The position numbers and the translations under genes are program-made. From Alphaproteobacteria bacterium AO1-B (lineage in GTDB: Bacteria; Pseudomonadota; Alphaproteobacteria; Rhizobiales; Stappiaceae): DNA of 64,000 nt. The stretch spans positions 1,364,001 to 1,428,000 of the forward strand of contig MLAX01000001.1 in the NCBI GenBank assembly GCA_001890945.1, in the 5' to 3' direction. The notes below the pieces were generated by a model that saw nothing but the letters and a program-made list of their open reading frames with translations, had not been told where the DNA came from and made no database searches. This document shows, piece by piece, positions 1 to 8,135 of this stretch (positions are counted from its first letter, which is position 1; every line of letters begins with the position of its first letter).

Positions 1-432
1 CGCGCTGACACCGGGACGCAAGACAATCACCACGCCGATCAGCCCGACAATGACCGCGATCCAGCGCTGAAAACGCACGGTTTCGCCAAGGAGCGGCACG
101 GACAGGGCAGTAACCAGCAGCGGTGTTGCAAAGAGGAGGGCATAGACCTCGGCTAGCGGCAGAACGGTAAAGGCATAAAACCCGCCGGACATTGCGACGA
201 TCGCAAGGCTTGATCTTAAGAGCACCAATCCGGGCCGCCGGGGCCGGAAATTGTCCGCCTTGCCGTCCGCCAGAATGATCAGGGAGACTGGCACGAAAGC
301 GAACAGGACCGAGAAGAAGATGATCTGGAAGGCCGGATAGGTGCCGCCGAGCGCCTTGATCAAGGCGTCATGGGTGGAAAAGATTGCAAAGCCGCTGAGA
401 GCGAACAAAAAGCCTTTGAGCGATGCGGACAT
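1..432 (-). CDS. DMT/EamA-family transporter, 3' end cut by window edge
   Basis: Inner-membrane drug/metabolite transporter of the EamA type, probably exporting a small metabolite; the substrate cannot be read. The reverse strand is open for 144 codons from the ATG at 430-432 to the window edge, so only the N-terminal half is seen. Visible are four or five hydrophobic segments, an early conserved patch (STHDALIKALGG, residues about 20-31) and the segment PLAEVYALLFATPLL around residues 92-106, both typical of EamA halves. A stretch ending LLGETVRFQRWIAV marks the end of the first EamA repeat. The second repeat lies outside the window. No partner gene is visible on its 5' side within 200 bases. 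Confidence 0.85.
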   Translation of the reverse strand, partial: MSASLKGFLFALSGFAIFSTHDALIKALGGTYPAFQIIFFSVLFAFVPVSLIILADGKADNFRPRRPGLVLLRSSLAIVAMSGGFYAFTVLPLAEVYALLFATPLLVTALSVPLLGETVRFQRWIAVIVGLIGVVIVLRPGVSA

Positions 433-635
433 GGGCAGCGGCCTTGCAGAAGCTGGTTTTTTGAGGGTCTGGCCATCTGCCGAGTGGCAAGGTCAGGGGA
501 TTTCCTGCGGTCTGATGGAGCGCCGCACCGGCACAAGTGTTAGCAGAAAAGCGGGCACTGCCAAAGGCGGGTATGGCCCGGAATTAAGCCGCTTTGCACA
601 TTTTTCTAATCGGTTTAATTTTCTGCTCTGCAGCC

Positions 636-968
636 TCAGACAAAAACCCGGGCAAGGGTTGCAACGGCAAGGGCGGTGGCGGCGCGTTTTGGGCCAGCAA
701 GATCGGAGGACATCTGGCTCGGCATGTTCAGCCTGACCTTGTTGAGGTCGGACGCCTCCAGATGATCGAGATCGGCGGATTTTGCAGCCTCTTCGGCGGA
801 GCGGCGCACGTCGTCGAGCATCTGCACCAGGGACTGCCAGATGTGCAGCGGCGGCGCCTCGTTTGTGTTGCGCCAGCGAACAATTTCGTCTGCAGATGAA
901 TTGAGGACGCGGGCAGCCTCATCCTGAGACAGGCCTAGATAGTCCATTACATCGCTGAAATTACTCAT
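636..968 (-). CDS. small HTH-like protein, function unknown
   Basis: A 110-residue protein. Its first 35 residues (SDVMDYLGLSQDEAARVLN, then SADEIVRWRNT) look like a helix-turn-helix of the Cro/XRE or antitoxin-like kind, with the usual 'GLSQ..AA..L' pattern. The middle is a helical, charged segment (about 40-75) and the C terminus is Ala-rich and hydrophobic. No enzyme motif is present. A perfect inverted repeat lies 45-61 bases upstream of the ATG (1013-1029) and could be its own operator. It stands alone, between an exporter and the divergent minC. I do not recognise the family beyond the HTH resemblance. Confidence 0.7.
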   Translation of the reverse strand: MSNFSDVMDYLGLSQDEAARVLNSSADEIVRWRNTNEAPPLHIWQSLVQMLDDVRRSAEEAAKSADLDHLEASDLNKVRLNMPSQMSSDLAGPKRAATALAVATLARVFV

Positions 969-1311
969 ATTTGTTCCAGGTTCGGTCAGCGCGCTCGGTT
1001 GTTAGATAGCTTATATTGCACTGCAATATGGCAAAAGTGAAGCTTTCATCTGGAATTCGGTTAACCGGCGGCGGCTCAAATTGACAGAATCGCCCGGTAT
1101 TCGCGGTGATTCCTGCCGATTGGATCGGCAGTTTTGTCAGGTCTGCCGTGGAAGAGCTATCAGGAGCGCGCCGCAAACTGGGCAATTATCTGAAATCTCG
1201 GGAGAATTTGGATATCCGTGGAAAACGGTCCGCTGCCCAATTGTCCGGTTCGGTTAATGATAGGTTTATGCGACTAAGCACTCCGTTTGAGAAAGACGCC
1301 GGGCCTCTTTG
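969..1311. other. intergenic region between small HTH gene and minCDE
   Basis: About 340 bases separating two divergent genes. It contains the perfect inverted repeat at 1013-1029 close to the HTH gene and must hold the minC promoter on its right side. I see no further gene: the short open frames here have no ribosome-binding site or recognisable product. Confidence 0.6.
1013..1029. promoter_or_regulatory. perfect inverted repeat, possible operator of the small HTH gene
   Basis: ATATTGCA, one central C, TGCAATAT: eight perfectly paired bases per arm. It sits 45-61 bases upstream of the start of the small HTH gene, a typical place for autoregulation. That the HTH protein binds it is inference. 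Confidence 0.5.
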
Positions 1312-2127
1312 ATGAAATTCAAGGGAAAATCCTTCATTGCGATCGTGTTATCTCCCGAGCCGCCCTATCAGGACTGGTTCAAGGAGATCGACCGGATCAT
1401 CGCGCGCACACCGGGATTTTTCATCGACCGGCCGATCGTTCTGGACGTGCGCGGCACCAAGATCCCGATCGAGGACCTTGAGACCGTTCTGGACGGCTTG
1501 AGCGAGCGTTCCATCCGGGTTTTCGGCATCGACGGGATTTCCGGAACGCGCCTCAAACCGGGAATGCCGCCGAGTTTTGGCGGTGGACGACTGACGGCTG
1601 ATGTCGAAATCCCGGAAGCCGCTGTCGGGAACGAGGCGACGGCGGGGGCTGCGGGCCAAAAGACAGTCGACAACACCGATGCGCCCAAAAAGGCTGCGAA
1701 AACAGATGCGTCCGATCCGGACCCGGCAATCAAGATCGCCGAGAAGCCCGCTGCCAAGAAAGCAGACCGGCAGGCTCGGGCGGTGCCAGAGGCCAATGGA
1801 TCATCAATTGTCATTACCGAACATGTGCGCTCCGGTCAGAGCATCCTGCATCCGGATGGCGACGTGACGATTGTCGGCTCGGTCAGCTCCGGCGCCGAGA
1901 TCATCGCGGGCGGATCAATCCATGTTTACGGCGCCTTGCGCGGCCGGGCTTTGGCCGGGGTCTCCGGACGGGATGGCGCGCGGATCTTCTGCTCGAAACT
2001 GGACGCTGAACTGGTGTCCATCAATGGACTTTACAAGGTTGCCGATGACTTCGACGCGGCTCTGCGCAACGCACCGGCGCAGATCCGCTTTGAAGACGAG
2101 AGCCTTGTCTTTGAACAACTGAGTTAA
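1312..2127 (+). CDS. minC: septum site-determining protein MinC
   Basis: Cell-division inhibitor that blocks FtsZ polymerisation away from midcell, carried to the membrane by MinD. 271 residues from the ATG at 1312 (a TTG lies directly before it and is less likely). The N-terminal domain (about 1-100) is followed by an Ala/Lys/Asp-rich linker (about 105-165) and a C-terminal beta-helix domain with the family pattern VRSGQSI, GDVTIVGSV, GAEIIAGGSIHVYG and LRGRALAG. The linker is long compared with enterobacterial MinC (about 230 residues). First gene of minC-minD-minE; 54 bases separate it from minD. Confidence 0.95.
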   Translation: MKFKGKSFIAIVLSPEPPYQDWFKEIDRIIARTPGFFIDRPIVLDVRGTKIPIEDLETVLDGLSERSIRVFGIDGISGTRLKPGMPPSFGGGRLTADVEIPEAAVGNEATAGAAGQKTVDNTDAPKKAAKTDASDPDPAIKIAEKPAAKKADRQARAVPEANGSSIVITEHVRSGQSILHPDGDVTIVGSVSSGAEIIAGGSIHVYGALRGRALAGVSGRDGARIFCSKLDAELVSINGLYKVADDFDAALRNAPAQIRFEDESLVFEQLS

Positions 2128-2181
2128 CTCCGGTCGGGGCCGTGAAGAGCCTTTGCACCGTCAACAAGTGGGACGAACACC

Positions 2182-3003
2182 ATGAGCAACGCAACAGTCG
2201 TTGTGGTCACGTCAGGCAAGGGCGGGGTTGGCAAGACAACCACATCCGCCGCAATCGCCTCAGCGCTGGCCAAGGAAGGTTATCAGGTCTGTGCCATCGA
2301 CTTCGATGTGGGCTTGCGTAACCTGGACCTGATCATGGGCGCGGAACGGCGCGTGGTGTTCGACCTGGTCAACGTGGTGCGCGGCGAGGCGACCATCAAG
2401 CAGGCTTTGGTCCGCGACAAGAAGCTGAACAACCTGTTCCTTCTGCCGGCTTCCCAGACCCGCGACAAGGACGCGCTCACCGAAGAGGGCGTTGCCAGCG
2501 TCATCAGCGAACTGCGCCATTACTTCGACTGGATCGTCTGTGACAGCCCGGCGGGCATTGAGCGCGGCGCGACACTGGCCATGCGCCATGCCGATGAAGC
2601 CATCATCGTCTCCAACCCGGAAGTCTCCTCCGTGCGCGACTGCGACCGGATCATTGGGCTTCTGGACGCTAAGACGCAGGTTGCGGAGCAGGGCGGGCGC
2701 ATGCCCAAGCACCTCCTGATCACCCGGTACGACAGCGCCCGCGCCAAAACAGGCGAGATGCTGGCAACCGACGATGTGGTGGACATCTTGTCAGTGCCGC
2801 TCATTGGCGTGATCCCGGAAAGCAAGGACGTCCTGAAGGCCTCCAACGTCGGCCTGCCGGTCACGCTGGCCGATGAAGGTTCGCCCGCGGCCCGTGCCTA
2901 TATGGAAGCAACGCGCCGTCTTTTGGGGGAAAACATTCCCGTCACCATCCCGGAAGAAAAGAAGGGCTTGTTCGGCAAGATCTTCAAGGGGAGGGCGGCA
3001 TGA
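2182..3003 (+). CDS. minD: septum site-determining ATPase MinD
   Basis: Membrane-cycling ATPase that recruits MinC and is released by MinE, generating Min oscillation. 273 residues. A deviant Walker A (GKGGVGKTT, residues 12-20) is followed by the MinD-specific sequence DFDVGLRNLDLIMG and by CDSPAGIE in the Walker B region. The C terminus KKGLFGKIFKG is a basic amphipathic membrane-targeting helix, as expected for MinD. Its stop codon overlaps the minE start (ATGA at 3000-3003), indicating translational coupling that keeps MinD and MinE in ratio. Confidence 0.97.
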   Translation: MSNATVVVVTSGKGGVGKTTTSAAIASALAKEGYQVCAIDFDVGLRNLDLIMGAERRVVFDLVNVVRGEATIKQALVRDKKLNNLFLLPASQTRDKDALTEEGVASVISELRHYFDWIVCDSPAGIERGATLAMRHADEAIIVSNPEVSSVRDCDRIIGLLDAKTQVAEQGGRMPKHLLITRYDSARAKTGEMLATDDVVDILSVPLIGVIPESKDVLKASNVGLPVTLADEGSPAARAYMEATRRLLGENIPVTIPEEKKGLFGKIFKGRAA

Positions 3004-3266
3004 ACATCCTGAGCCTTTTTGGCAAGAGAAGCCAAAGCGCTTCGGTTGCCAAGAACCGGCTGCAGATCCTTCTCGCGCATGAACGCGCCGGCAACAGCGA
3101 TGATGCAGCGCTGATTTCCAGTCTTCGCGAAGACATTCTGGCGGTCGTGGCCAAGCGGATCGATATCGATCCCGATGCCGTCCGGCTTGAAATGGACCGG
3201 GAAGGCGATGTCACCACGCTTGGCATCGATATCGAATTGCCGCCGTCCGCAGCCCGGGCGTCCTGA
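3000..3266 (+). CDS. minE: cell division topological specificity factor MinE
   Basis: Stimulates MinD ATPase and confines MinCD to the poles. 88 residues, the usual length. It begins with the short hydrophobic MNILSLFG segment, then the MinD-binding helix region (KNRLQILLAHERA), then the topological-specificity domain with LREDILAVVAKRIDID and a beta strand ending DIELP. It overlaps minD by four bases and is followed by a strong hairpin at 3285-3315. Confidence 0.96.
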   Translation: MNILSLFGKRSQSASVAKNRLQILLAHERAGNSDDAALISSLREDILAVVAKRIDIDPDAVRLEMDREGDVTTLGIDIELPPSAARAS

Positions 3267-3284
3267 CACAACGAAAATCGGAAG

Positions 3285-3315
3285 ACAGCCGGATCGGGGT
3301 CCCCGGTCCGGCTGT
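3285..3315. terminator. bidirectional terminator hairpin between minE and the CDGSH gene
   Basis: Arms of 15 bases (3285-3299 and 3301-3315) pair along their length apart from one T-G position: ACAGCCGGA, CGGGG, T, CCCCG, TCCGGCTGT. On the plus strand it is followed by a T-rich stretch (TTCGTGTTT). It lies between convergent genes and probably ends transcription from both sides. Confidence 0.75.
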
Positions 3316-3322
3316 TTCGTGT

Positions 3323-3562
3323 TTACAGCTTGCTGTGGGTCCCGTCGCAAAGCGGGGATTTACTGCTTGCCTTGCAGCCGCAGAAGAACGCTTTGCCGTC
3401 CTTTTCCGCCGTGTATTTGACCGGCGCGAAATCGGTACCCTTGTGGCTACCGTCGCAAAACGGCTGGTTCGCGCTCTTGCCGCACGCACACCAGAAGTAG
3501 TTTTTGCCCGCTTCAACTTCGACCGCATAGGGTGCTTTTTGCGCAACAACTGGTTCAGACAT
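3323..3562 (-). CDS. CDGSH-type iron-sulfur protein, two cluster motifs
   Basis: Small (79 residues) soluble Fe-S protein of the mitoNEET/CISD superfamily. Two CDGSH-like motifs are seen: CACGKSANQPFCDGSHKG (about residues 25-42) and CGCKASSKSPLCDGTHSKL at the C terminus. Each gives the three Cys and one His that ligate a labile 2Fe-2S cluster, so this is the tandem type. Known members act in redox or Fe-S handling; the precise role here is unknown. No signal peptide. A good Shine-Dalgarno (GAGGGAG) precedes the ATG. Monocistronic. Confidence 0.9.
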   Translation of the reverse strand: MSEPVVAQKAPYAVEVEAGKNYFWCACGKSANQPFCDGSHKGTDFAPVKYTAEKDGKAFFCGCKASSKSPLCDGTHSKL

Positions 3563-3735
3563 TCAGTTCTCCCTCAACTCTCAATCGTGTAACTAGGAAG
3601 ATGACCGGGGTCGCCAAGGTCTCCGGCGGTTTTCGGCCGACCCTGGTCCAACTTTTTGGGGATCTCTCAGACCTCTGCGACAAACCGTCAAGTGCCACTG
3701 GCGATAAGGACGCACGGCGCTAGGTTCTTTCAGCG

Positions 3736-4551
3736 ATGACGCTGGTTGACCTGAGACCTTTGAAAAGACTGCTCCGCTTGGTGGCGGGAATGCTGTCCGT
3801 CCCGCCCGGGCGCGGCCGGATTGCGCTCGCCTATCTCTACGGTTTTGTCTGCCACACACTCTTTGCGGCAGCAGTTCTTGCCATGATCGCTGCAATGTTT
3901 TTCGGGATGAGCCGCAGCCTTGGCACGCTTCCGGATCCATGGCGGTATTTCACCAATGCGTTCCTTTTGCTCCAGTTCCCACTGACCCACTCCGTGCTCC
4001 TGTCGGCTCGTGGCAGGAAATGGCTGGCAGCTCTTGCACCGTCCGGACACGGCAAAACACTGGCGACCACGACCTATGCCATCATCGCCTCCTTCCAGCT
4101 GCTTTTGCTGTTCGCATTCTGGACACCAAGCGGTGTGATTTGGTGGCAAGCGGAGGGAGCGGTTTTTTGGATTTTGTGCGGGCTTTACACGCTCTCATGG
4201 CTGTTGTTGATCAAAGCGAGTTACGACGCAGGCGCTGAGGTGCAATCAGGAGCGCTTGGCTGGATGTCGCTGGCGCAGAACATTCGCCCGATCTTCCCGG
4301 ACATGCCGGAGACGGGTCTTTTCAAGATTATCCGCCAGCCGATTTATGTGTCCTTTGCCCTGACTACCTGGACCGTGCCGGTCTGGACGCCGGACCAGCT
4401 CGCTGTTGCAAGTTTTCTGACAGCCTACTGCCTGCTCGCACCGATGCTGAAGGAGCGGCGTTTTGCCTCCCAGTTCGGGGATCGTTTCCGGCAGTACCAG
4501 GCAGCGGTGCCCTACATCTTACCGAATGTCACACGGAGACCTAAGAAATGA
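3736..4551 (+). CDS. integral membrane methyltransferase-like protein (ICMT/NnrU-like)
   Basis: 271 residues with about six hydrophobic segments. The C-terminal third resembles the isoprenylcysteine carboxyl methyltransferase / phospholipid methyltransferase fold: IRQPIYVSFALTTW, then LKERRFASQFGDRFRQYQ and a final VPYILP, the pattern around the SAM-binding region of that superfamily. The substrate is unknown. Its stop overlaps the start of the next membrane gene (ATGA at 4548-4551), so the two are probably translated together. The start is uncertain because no strong ribosome-binding site is visible. Confidence 0.75.
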   Translation: MTLVDLRPLKRLLRLVAGMLSVPPGRGRIALAYLYGFVCHTLFAAAVLAMIAAMFFGMSRSLGTLPDPWRYFTNAFLLLQFPLTHSVLLSARGRKWLAALAPSGHGKTLATTTYAIIASFQLLLLFAFWTPSGVIWWQAEGAVFWILCGLYTLSWLLLIKASYDAGAEVQSGALGWMSLAQNIRPIFPDMPETGLFKIIRQPIYVSFALTTWTVPVWTPDQLAVASFLTAYCLLAPMLKERRFASQFGDRFRQYQAAVPYILPNVTRRPKK

Positions 4552-4949
4552 TCGTCACCTCAGCCACCCTTCTTGTGACTGCGCTGTTGTTCGGTGGCAT
4601 GACGCTCTATTCCTTTGGCTTCGCGGCTTTCGTCTTCACCGCGCTGCCGGCGGAAACGGCAGGACCCCTGATCCGCAAGGCCTTTCCGCACTTTTATCTG
4701 TTTGTGATCGCGACATCGCTGGCCGCGGCGATTGGAACCGGATTTCTGGATGTGGTCTCTTGCGTGGTGATGGTCTTGATTGCAGCATCCGCGATCTTTG
4801 CAAGACAGGTCCTGATGCCGATGATCAACGCGGCGACCGATGCGGGCGAAACAAAGCGTTTCAAGGTGCTGCATGGCGCGTCCGTCGTCATAACGCTCGC
4901 GCATATCATTACCAGCGCTGCCGTCTTGATCCGTCTTGCAGTTGCCTGA
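4548..4949 (+). CDS. DUF4149-like small membrane protein
   Basis: 133 residues with four predicted membrane segments. The pattern of an early FGGMTLYSFGFAAFVF helix, a short PAETAGPLIRKAFPHFYLF loop and a last helix preceded by RFKVLHGASV fits the DUF4149/TMEM205-like family, whose function is not established. It overlaps the upstream methyltransferase-like gene by four bases, suggesting a joint membrane role. It converges on the HxlR gene with only eight bases between the stop codons. Confidence 0.7.
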   Translation: MIVTSATLLVTALLFGGMTLYSFGFAAFVFTALPAETAGPLIRKAFPHFYLFVIATSLAAAIGTGFLDVVSCVVMVLIAASAIFARQVLMPMINAATDAGETKRFKVLHGASVVITLAHIITSAAVLIRLAVA

Positions 4950-4957
4950 GTAGCGAA

Positions 4958-5314
4958 CTACTCAGACGCGCCGGAGCCGCTCTGCTCAATGCGCGCGGCC
5001 CAGACCTTCGACACTTTAGAGAGTGGCAGGAGCGCTTCGTAGACCTCTTGCCCAAGCGGTGACACGCAATACCCGCCATCCCCTTGTGTGACGAACCCCG
5101 CTGCCCGCAATTCTTTCAATCGGGCATTCAAAACAGCCGGAGAAATGCTCTCGCAGGCCTCCTGTAATGCGCGGAACGTGCAGGGGCCCTGTTCGCTCAA
5201 CGTCCAGACCACACCCATTGCCCAGCGGCGTCCCAGTAAGTCGAACAGGGCCATGATCGGCGCACCGCTGCGCGATCCGCGGACGGCCTTTCCGGGGAGG
5301 GGAATGTCGGTCAT
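4958..5314 (-). CDS. HxlR-family transcriptional regulator
   Basis: Winged-helix regulator of the HxlR (DUF24, MarR-like) family, 118 residues. LLGRRWAMGVVWTLSEQGPCTFRALQEA is the diagnostic HxlR recognition region; SPAVLNARLKELRAAGFV forms the recognition helix and wing. I prefer the ATG at 5312-5314 because GGAGG lies seven bases upstream. An in-frame ATG at 5359 would put coding sequence across the inverted repeats of the shared promoter. It is divergent from the EamA exporter and probably represses it and itself. It lacks the N-terminal cysteine used by thiol-sensing HxlR proteins, so a small-molecule ligand is more likely. Confidence 0.88.
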   Translation of the reverse strand: MTDIPLPGKAVRGSRSGAPIMALFDLLGRRWAMGVVWTLSEQGPCTFRALQEACESISPAVLNARLKELRAAGFVTQGDGGYCVSPLGQEVYEALLPLSKVSKVWAARIEQSGSGASE

Positions 5315-5325
5315 ATATCCTCCAT

Positions 5326-5363
5326 TGCTATTAAAATAATAGCATGCTATTTCTTTCATAGCA
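5326..5363. promoter_or_regulatory. two tandem inverted repeats, probable HxlR operator
   Basis: TGCTATT, five bases, AATAGCA (5326-5344) is followed at once by TGCTATT, five bases, CATAGCA (5345-5363). The second arm of the first repeat and the first arm of the second also form a 14-base palindrome, AATAGCATGCTATT. Both units lie in the divergent promoter between the HxlR regulator and the EamA transporter, within 18 bases of the exporter's ATG. Confidence 0.75.
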
Positions 5364-5380
5364 GTTTAGAGGATAGGCCC

Positions 5381-6295
5381 ATGCAGGCAAGAGACTTTCT
5401 ATTGTGGTCGGTGCTCGCCGCGCTGTGGGGCAGTTCGTTCCTGGCGATTGGTGTTGCCGTCAAAGACATTAACCCGGCCACGTTGGTGTTTGCGCGGATG
5501 GCGATTGCAGCGCCTGTTCTGGGCTGTGTGCTGCTGTTGAGAGGAGGCGGACTCGATCTAGGGGCCCGCGGCTGGATCATTGCGGCTATTGTCGGCCTCA
5601 GCGGGAATGTCTTGCCGTTTCTCCTGATCAGTTACGCAGAACAGGAGGTCAACACCGGGCTTGCCGCTCTGATCATGGGCATTGCCCCGATCATCACTCT
5701 GGTTGCCGCGCCTCTGGTCCATTTTGAGGAAAGTCTGACAAGATTGAAGATATTCGGTGCGCTGGCCGGTTTCGGCGGGGTCGCCGTGCTGGCGGCGCCG
5801 GACTTAAGTGCAGGCCGGATTGGCAGTCTCCTGCCCGAGCTTTGCCTGGTCATTGCGGCCTGTTGTTATGCCTTCACGGCGCTTTTCTCGCGGAGATTTC
5901 CCTTTCCTGATCCTTTGCAAATGGCTGCAGCCTCGGTCTTAGTCGGACTGCTGACGCTGGGGGGATACATGGTTTTGTTCGCATCTGAAATTGGTCTGTC
6001 CGCTGCGCCGGTTCCGGCGCTCGCCGCGGTCCTTTATTTGGGACTGGGACCGACAGCGCTGGCGGCCTTGATCTATTTTTACTTGATCCCGCGCATCGGG
6101 GCCGCCCGGCTGCAGCAAGTGAATTATGCAGTGCCTGTGATCGGCACCTTGCTGGGGATCGCTGTGCTTGGTGAACAGCCTGGCTGGACCACCTGGCCGG
6201 CTCTTGGCCTCATTGTTTTTGGTGTTTATCTGGTGACGCGGCCGGACAAGACTGAGCCGGCGCCAACACGCCCAATGGGGGAGCCGGCTGAATAG
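5381..6295 (+). CDS. EamA/DMT-family exporter
   Basis: 304-residue inner-membrane transporter with about ten hydrophobic segments in two EamA repeats. The first begins LWSVLAALWGSSFLAIGVAVKDINPATLVFAR and the second near LPELCLVIAACCYAFTALFSRR. The end of the second repeat (NYAVPVIGTLLGIAVLGEQP) is typical of RhaT/EamA exporters for amino acids or metabolites; the substrate is not readable. It is preceded by the tandem operator of the divergent HxlR gene and is therefore probably inducible. It converges on the diguanylate cyclase gene with only four bases between stops. Confidence 0.9.
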   Translation: MQARDFLLWSVLAALWGSSFLAIGVAVKDINPATLVFARMAIAAPVLGCVLLLRGGGLDLGARGWIIAAIVGLSGNVLPFLLISYAEQEVNTGLAALIMGIAPIITLVAAPLVHFEESLTRLKIFGALAGFGGVAVLAAPDLSAGRIGSLLPELCLVIAACCYAFTALFSRRFPFPDPLQMAAASVLVGLLTLGGYMVLFASEIGLSAAPVPALAAVLYLGLGPTALAALIYFYLIPRIGAARLQQVNYAVPVIGTLLGIAVLGEQPGWTTWPALGLIVFGVYLVTRPDKTEPAPTRPMGEPAE

Positions 6296-6299
6296 ACGG

Positions 6300-7814
6300 C
6301 TATAGCGTTTCGGTCGCAGGTAACCGTTGAGCTGATGTGTCGGTGGAATCCGGGATATAGACCGTGACCTGGCCGCGCCCCTTTTTCTTGGAGGCGTAAA
6401 GGGCCGTATCCGCCCGCCTTAGCAAGTTGACCGGTTCGGTCGAATAGGCAATGCCGGCGCTGGCGCCAAAGTGGCAGGAATGGCCGTTGAGGGTCACCCG
6501 TTGGGACAGGATTGCAATCGCCTCCTTTGCAACGGCCAGAACACGCTCACGGTCGGTCAAGCCGAAGACGATCACAAACTCATCCCCACCGAGCCGGAAG
6601 ACTTTGTCCTGCGGGTAGGTGAGCGAGCTTAGGGTCTCACCGACATATTTGAGAACTTCATCGCCGGTTTCGTGCCCCAAGGTGTCATTGATCGTCTTGA
6701 ACCGGTCGAGGTCGAAGCAGACAAGAGCGAATTCCTTGGTGCCGTCGGCCTTGGCGGAGAGCGCGTCAAGGGTTTGCTCAAAGCTCCAGCGGTTGCCGAG
6801 GTTTGTAAGAGCATCCGTGTTCGCCTGATGCGCAAGCAGCTCCTTGGCCCGCTCAGTTCGTTTCTTGGCAGCGTCCAGAGCGCTGACCATATGGGTTGCC
6901 TGCTTCAAGAACGCCCGGGCCGCGATCATCATGCCTGCATAGACGATGATGAGGCCAAGCGCCAATGGCGGCAGCAGCCGCTGGCCTGGAAGAACCGGGT
7001 TCCAAACAAAACTGGCGAGCGTTGTGCCGTCTTCGGTTCGGATTGGCCAATGAGCCTGAAAATATGAGGGGTCTTGTGTCGTAATCTGGAGACCCGGCAG
7101 CTGGAATTTTTCGCCTATATCTGCCAGCGCCGCTTCATCTAGCTGGCGAACGAACATCATAACATGATCTGTGCTGGTGATTTTGTCTGTGTCGTAGGTC
7201 GTCATCCGGATTGCCGAGGCGAGGTACAAATCGGACGCCGAGCCAAGAAAGGCAGTCGCGGGAATTGGCGCTTCATTTTCCTCGGTTCTGCGTGCCCGGT
7301 TGATCAATCTGCCGGCATCCGGCCCGTAGCGCTCCATGGAACTCCTGTCGGCGCGGTAGTCTTCGAAGATGTGAAGACGGTCCGCATTCTCACCATCCAG
7401 AACGTGAACACCGATAATCCCGAGGTCGGAGTAGATGTACTCAATAAACGTTGTATCGATCCATTCTTCATCGAACTGGGTGACCAGCCGATCAATGGAT
7501 TCGTCCCAATAGGCGTATTCCAGCGTGAGTTCGGAGAGCCGGTCTGTCCTTTCGTCAAGAATAGCGCCCATGACCTGTTCACTTGACGTAATGGCTTGCC
7601 GGTCAAGTGCGTTGACCAGGAAGGCTGCAAATACAAGCAGGCTCACGGCACCAATGATGAAGGAGGCCCAGAACGGGCGGGACAGCTTGTGGATCCGCTT
7701 CAGGCGCGCTTTCCCCGCCGGTGCATCAGCTTGTGGATGCCCGGTTGGCGCTCTTGAGGTTTCGTTCTGACTGGCCCCAACCTTCGTGGACAACACGATC
7801 CCAAATTCTCGCAA
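6300..7814 (-). CDS. membrane-bound CHASE4-GGDEF diguanylate cyclase
   Basis: Probable synthase of cyclic di-GMP from two GTP. Two membrane helices (about residues 48-68 and 280-300) flank a periplasmic CHASE4-like sensor (ERTDRLSELTLEYAYWDESI early in it). The cytoplasmic GGDEF domain follows at about 335-490. The active-site loop RLGGDEF is intact, and NTDALTNLGNR and FDLDRFKTINDTLGHETGD are canonical. The inhibitory I-site is degenerate: YPQD replaces RxxD, so product inhibition may be lost. The reading frame has no ATG near its 5' end; a TTG at 7812-7814 or a GTG six codons in is likely used, so the start is uncertain. Confidence 0.9.
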   Translation of the reverse strand: MREFGIVLSTKVGASQNETSRAPTGHPQADAPAGKARLKRIHKLSRPFWASFIIGAVSLLVFAAFLVNALDRQAITSSEQVMGAILDERTDRLSELTLEYAYWDESIDRLVTQFDEEWIDTTFIEYIYSDLGIIGVHVLDGENADRLHIFEDYRADRSSMERYGPDAGRLINRARRTEENEAPIPATAFLGSASDLYLASAIRMTTYDTDKITSTDHVMMFVRQLDEAALADIGEKFQLPGLQITTQDPSYFQAHWPIRTEDGTTLASFVWNPVLPGQRLLPPLALGLIIVYAGMMIAARAFLKQATHMVSALDAAKKRTERAKELLAHQANTDALTNLGNRWSFEQTLDALSAKADGTKEFALVCFDLDRFKTINDTLGHETGDEVLKYVGETLSSLTYPQDKVFRLGGDEFVIVFGLTDRERVLAVAKEAIAILSQRVTLNGHSCHFGASAGIAYSTEPVNLLRRADTALYASKKKGRGQVTVYIPDSTDTSAQRLPATETL

Positions 7815-8135
7815 GCCGTTTTTTCGTTATCTCGCAAGTATAAGTGTAGTTCGTCGAAAAACGAGCTCGTATTTTAGTAAAACTTGGGATTTCGGAGTTT
7901 CTGGAAAATAAAAAGGAAATTGGCTAAAACACTCCTTGTGAAAAGTTCGTAGATAAGTGGATTTCGACTTCCTCATTTTTAACGAGGGGGTACACCTTTT
8001 AGGTGTGAAATTTTCAAGTTCACCTCTTCACTAGGCCTTCGCATCCATCTCACGACGGTTTTTCCGGGACAGGCTGGCTTGGCGTGTTTATGACTGTTGG
8101 TCGTATTTGAAACGCCATGGCCCTGGATCTGCTGG
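7815..8135. other. AT-richer divergent promoter region
   Basis: About 320 bases between the divergent diguanylate cyclase and CadD-like genes, clearly more AT-rich than its surroundings. It holds a short inverted repeat, ACACCT-TTT-AGGTGT, at 7992-8006, which could be a regulator site. No coding sequence or RNA gene is recognised. Confidence 0.45.
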
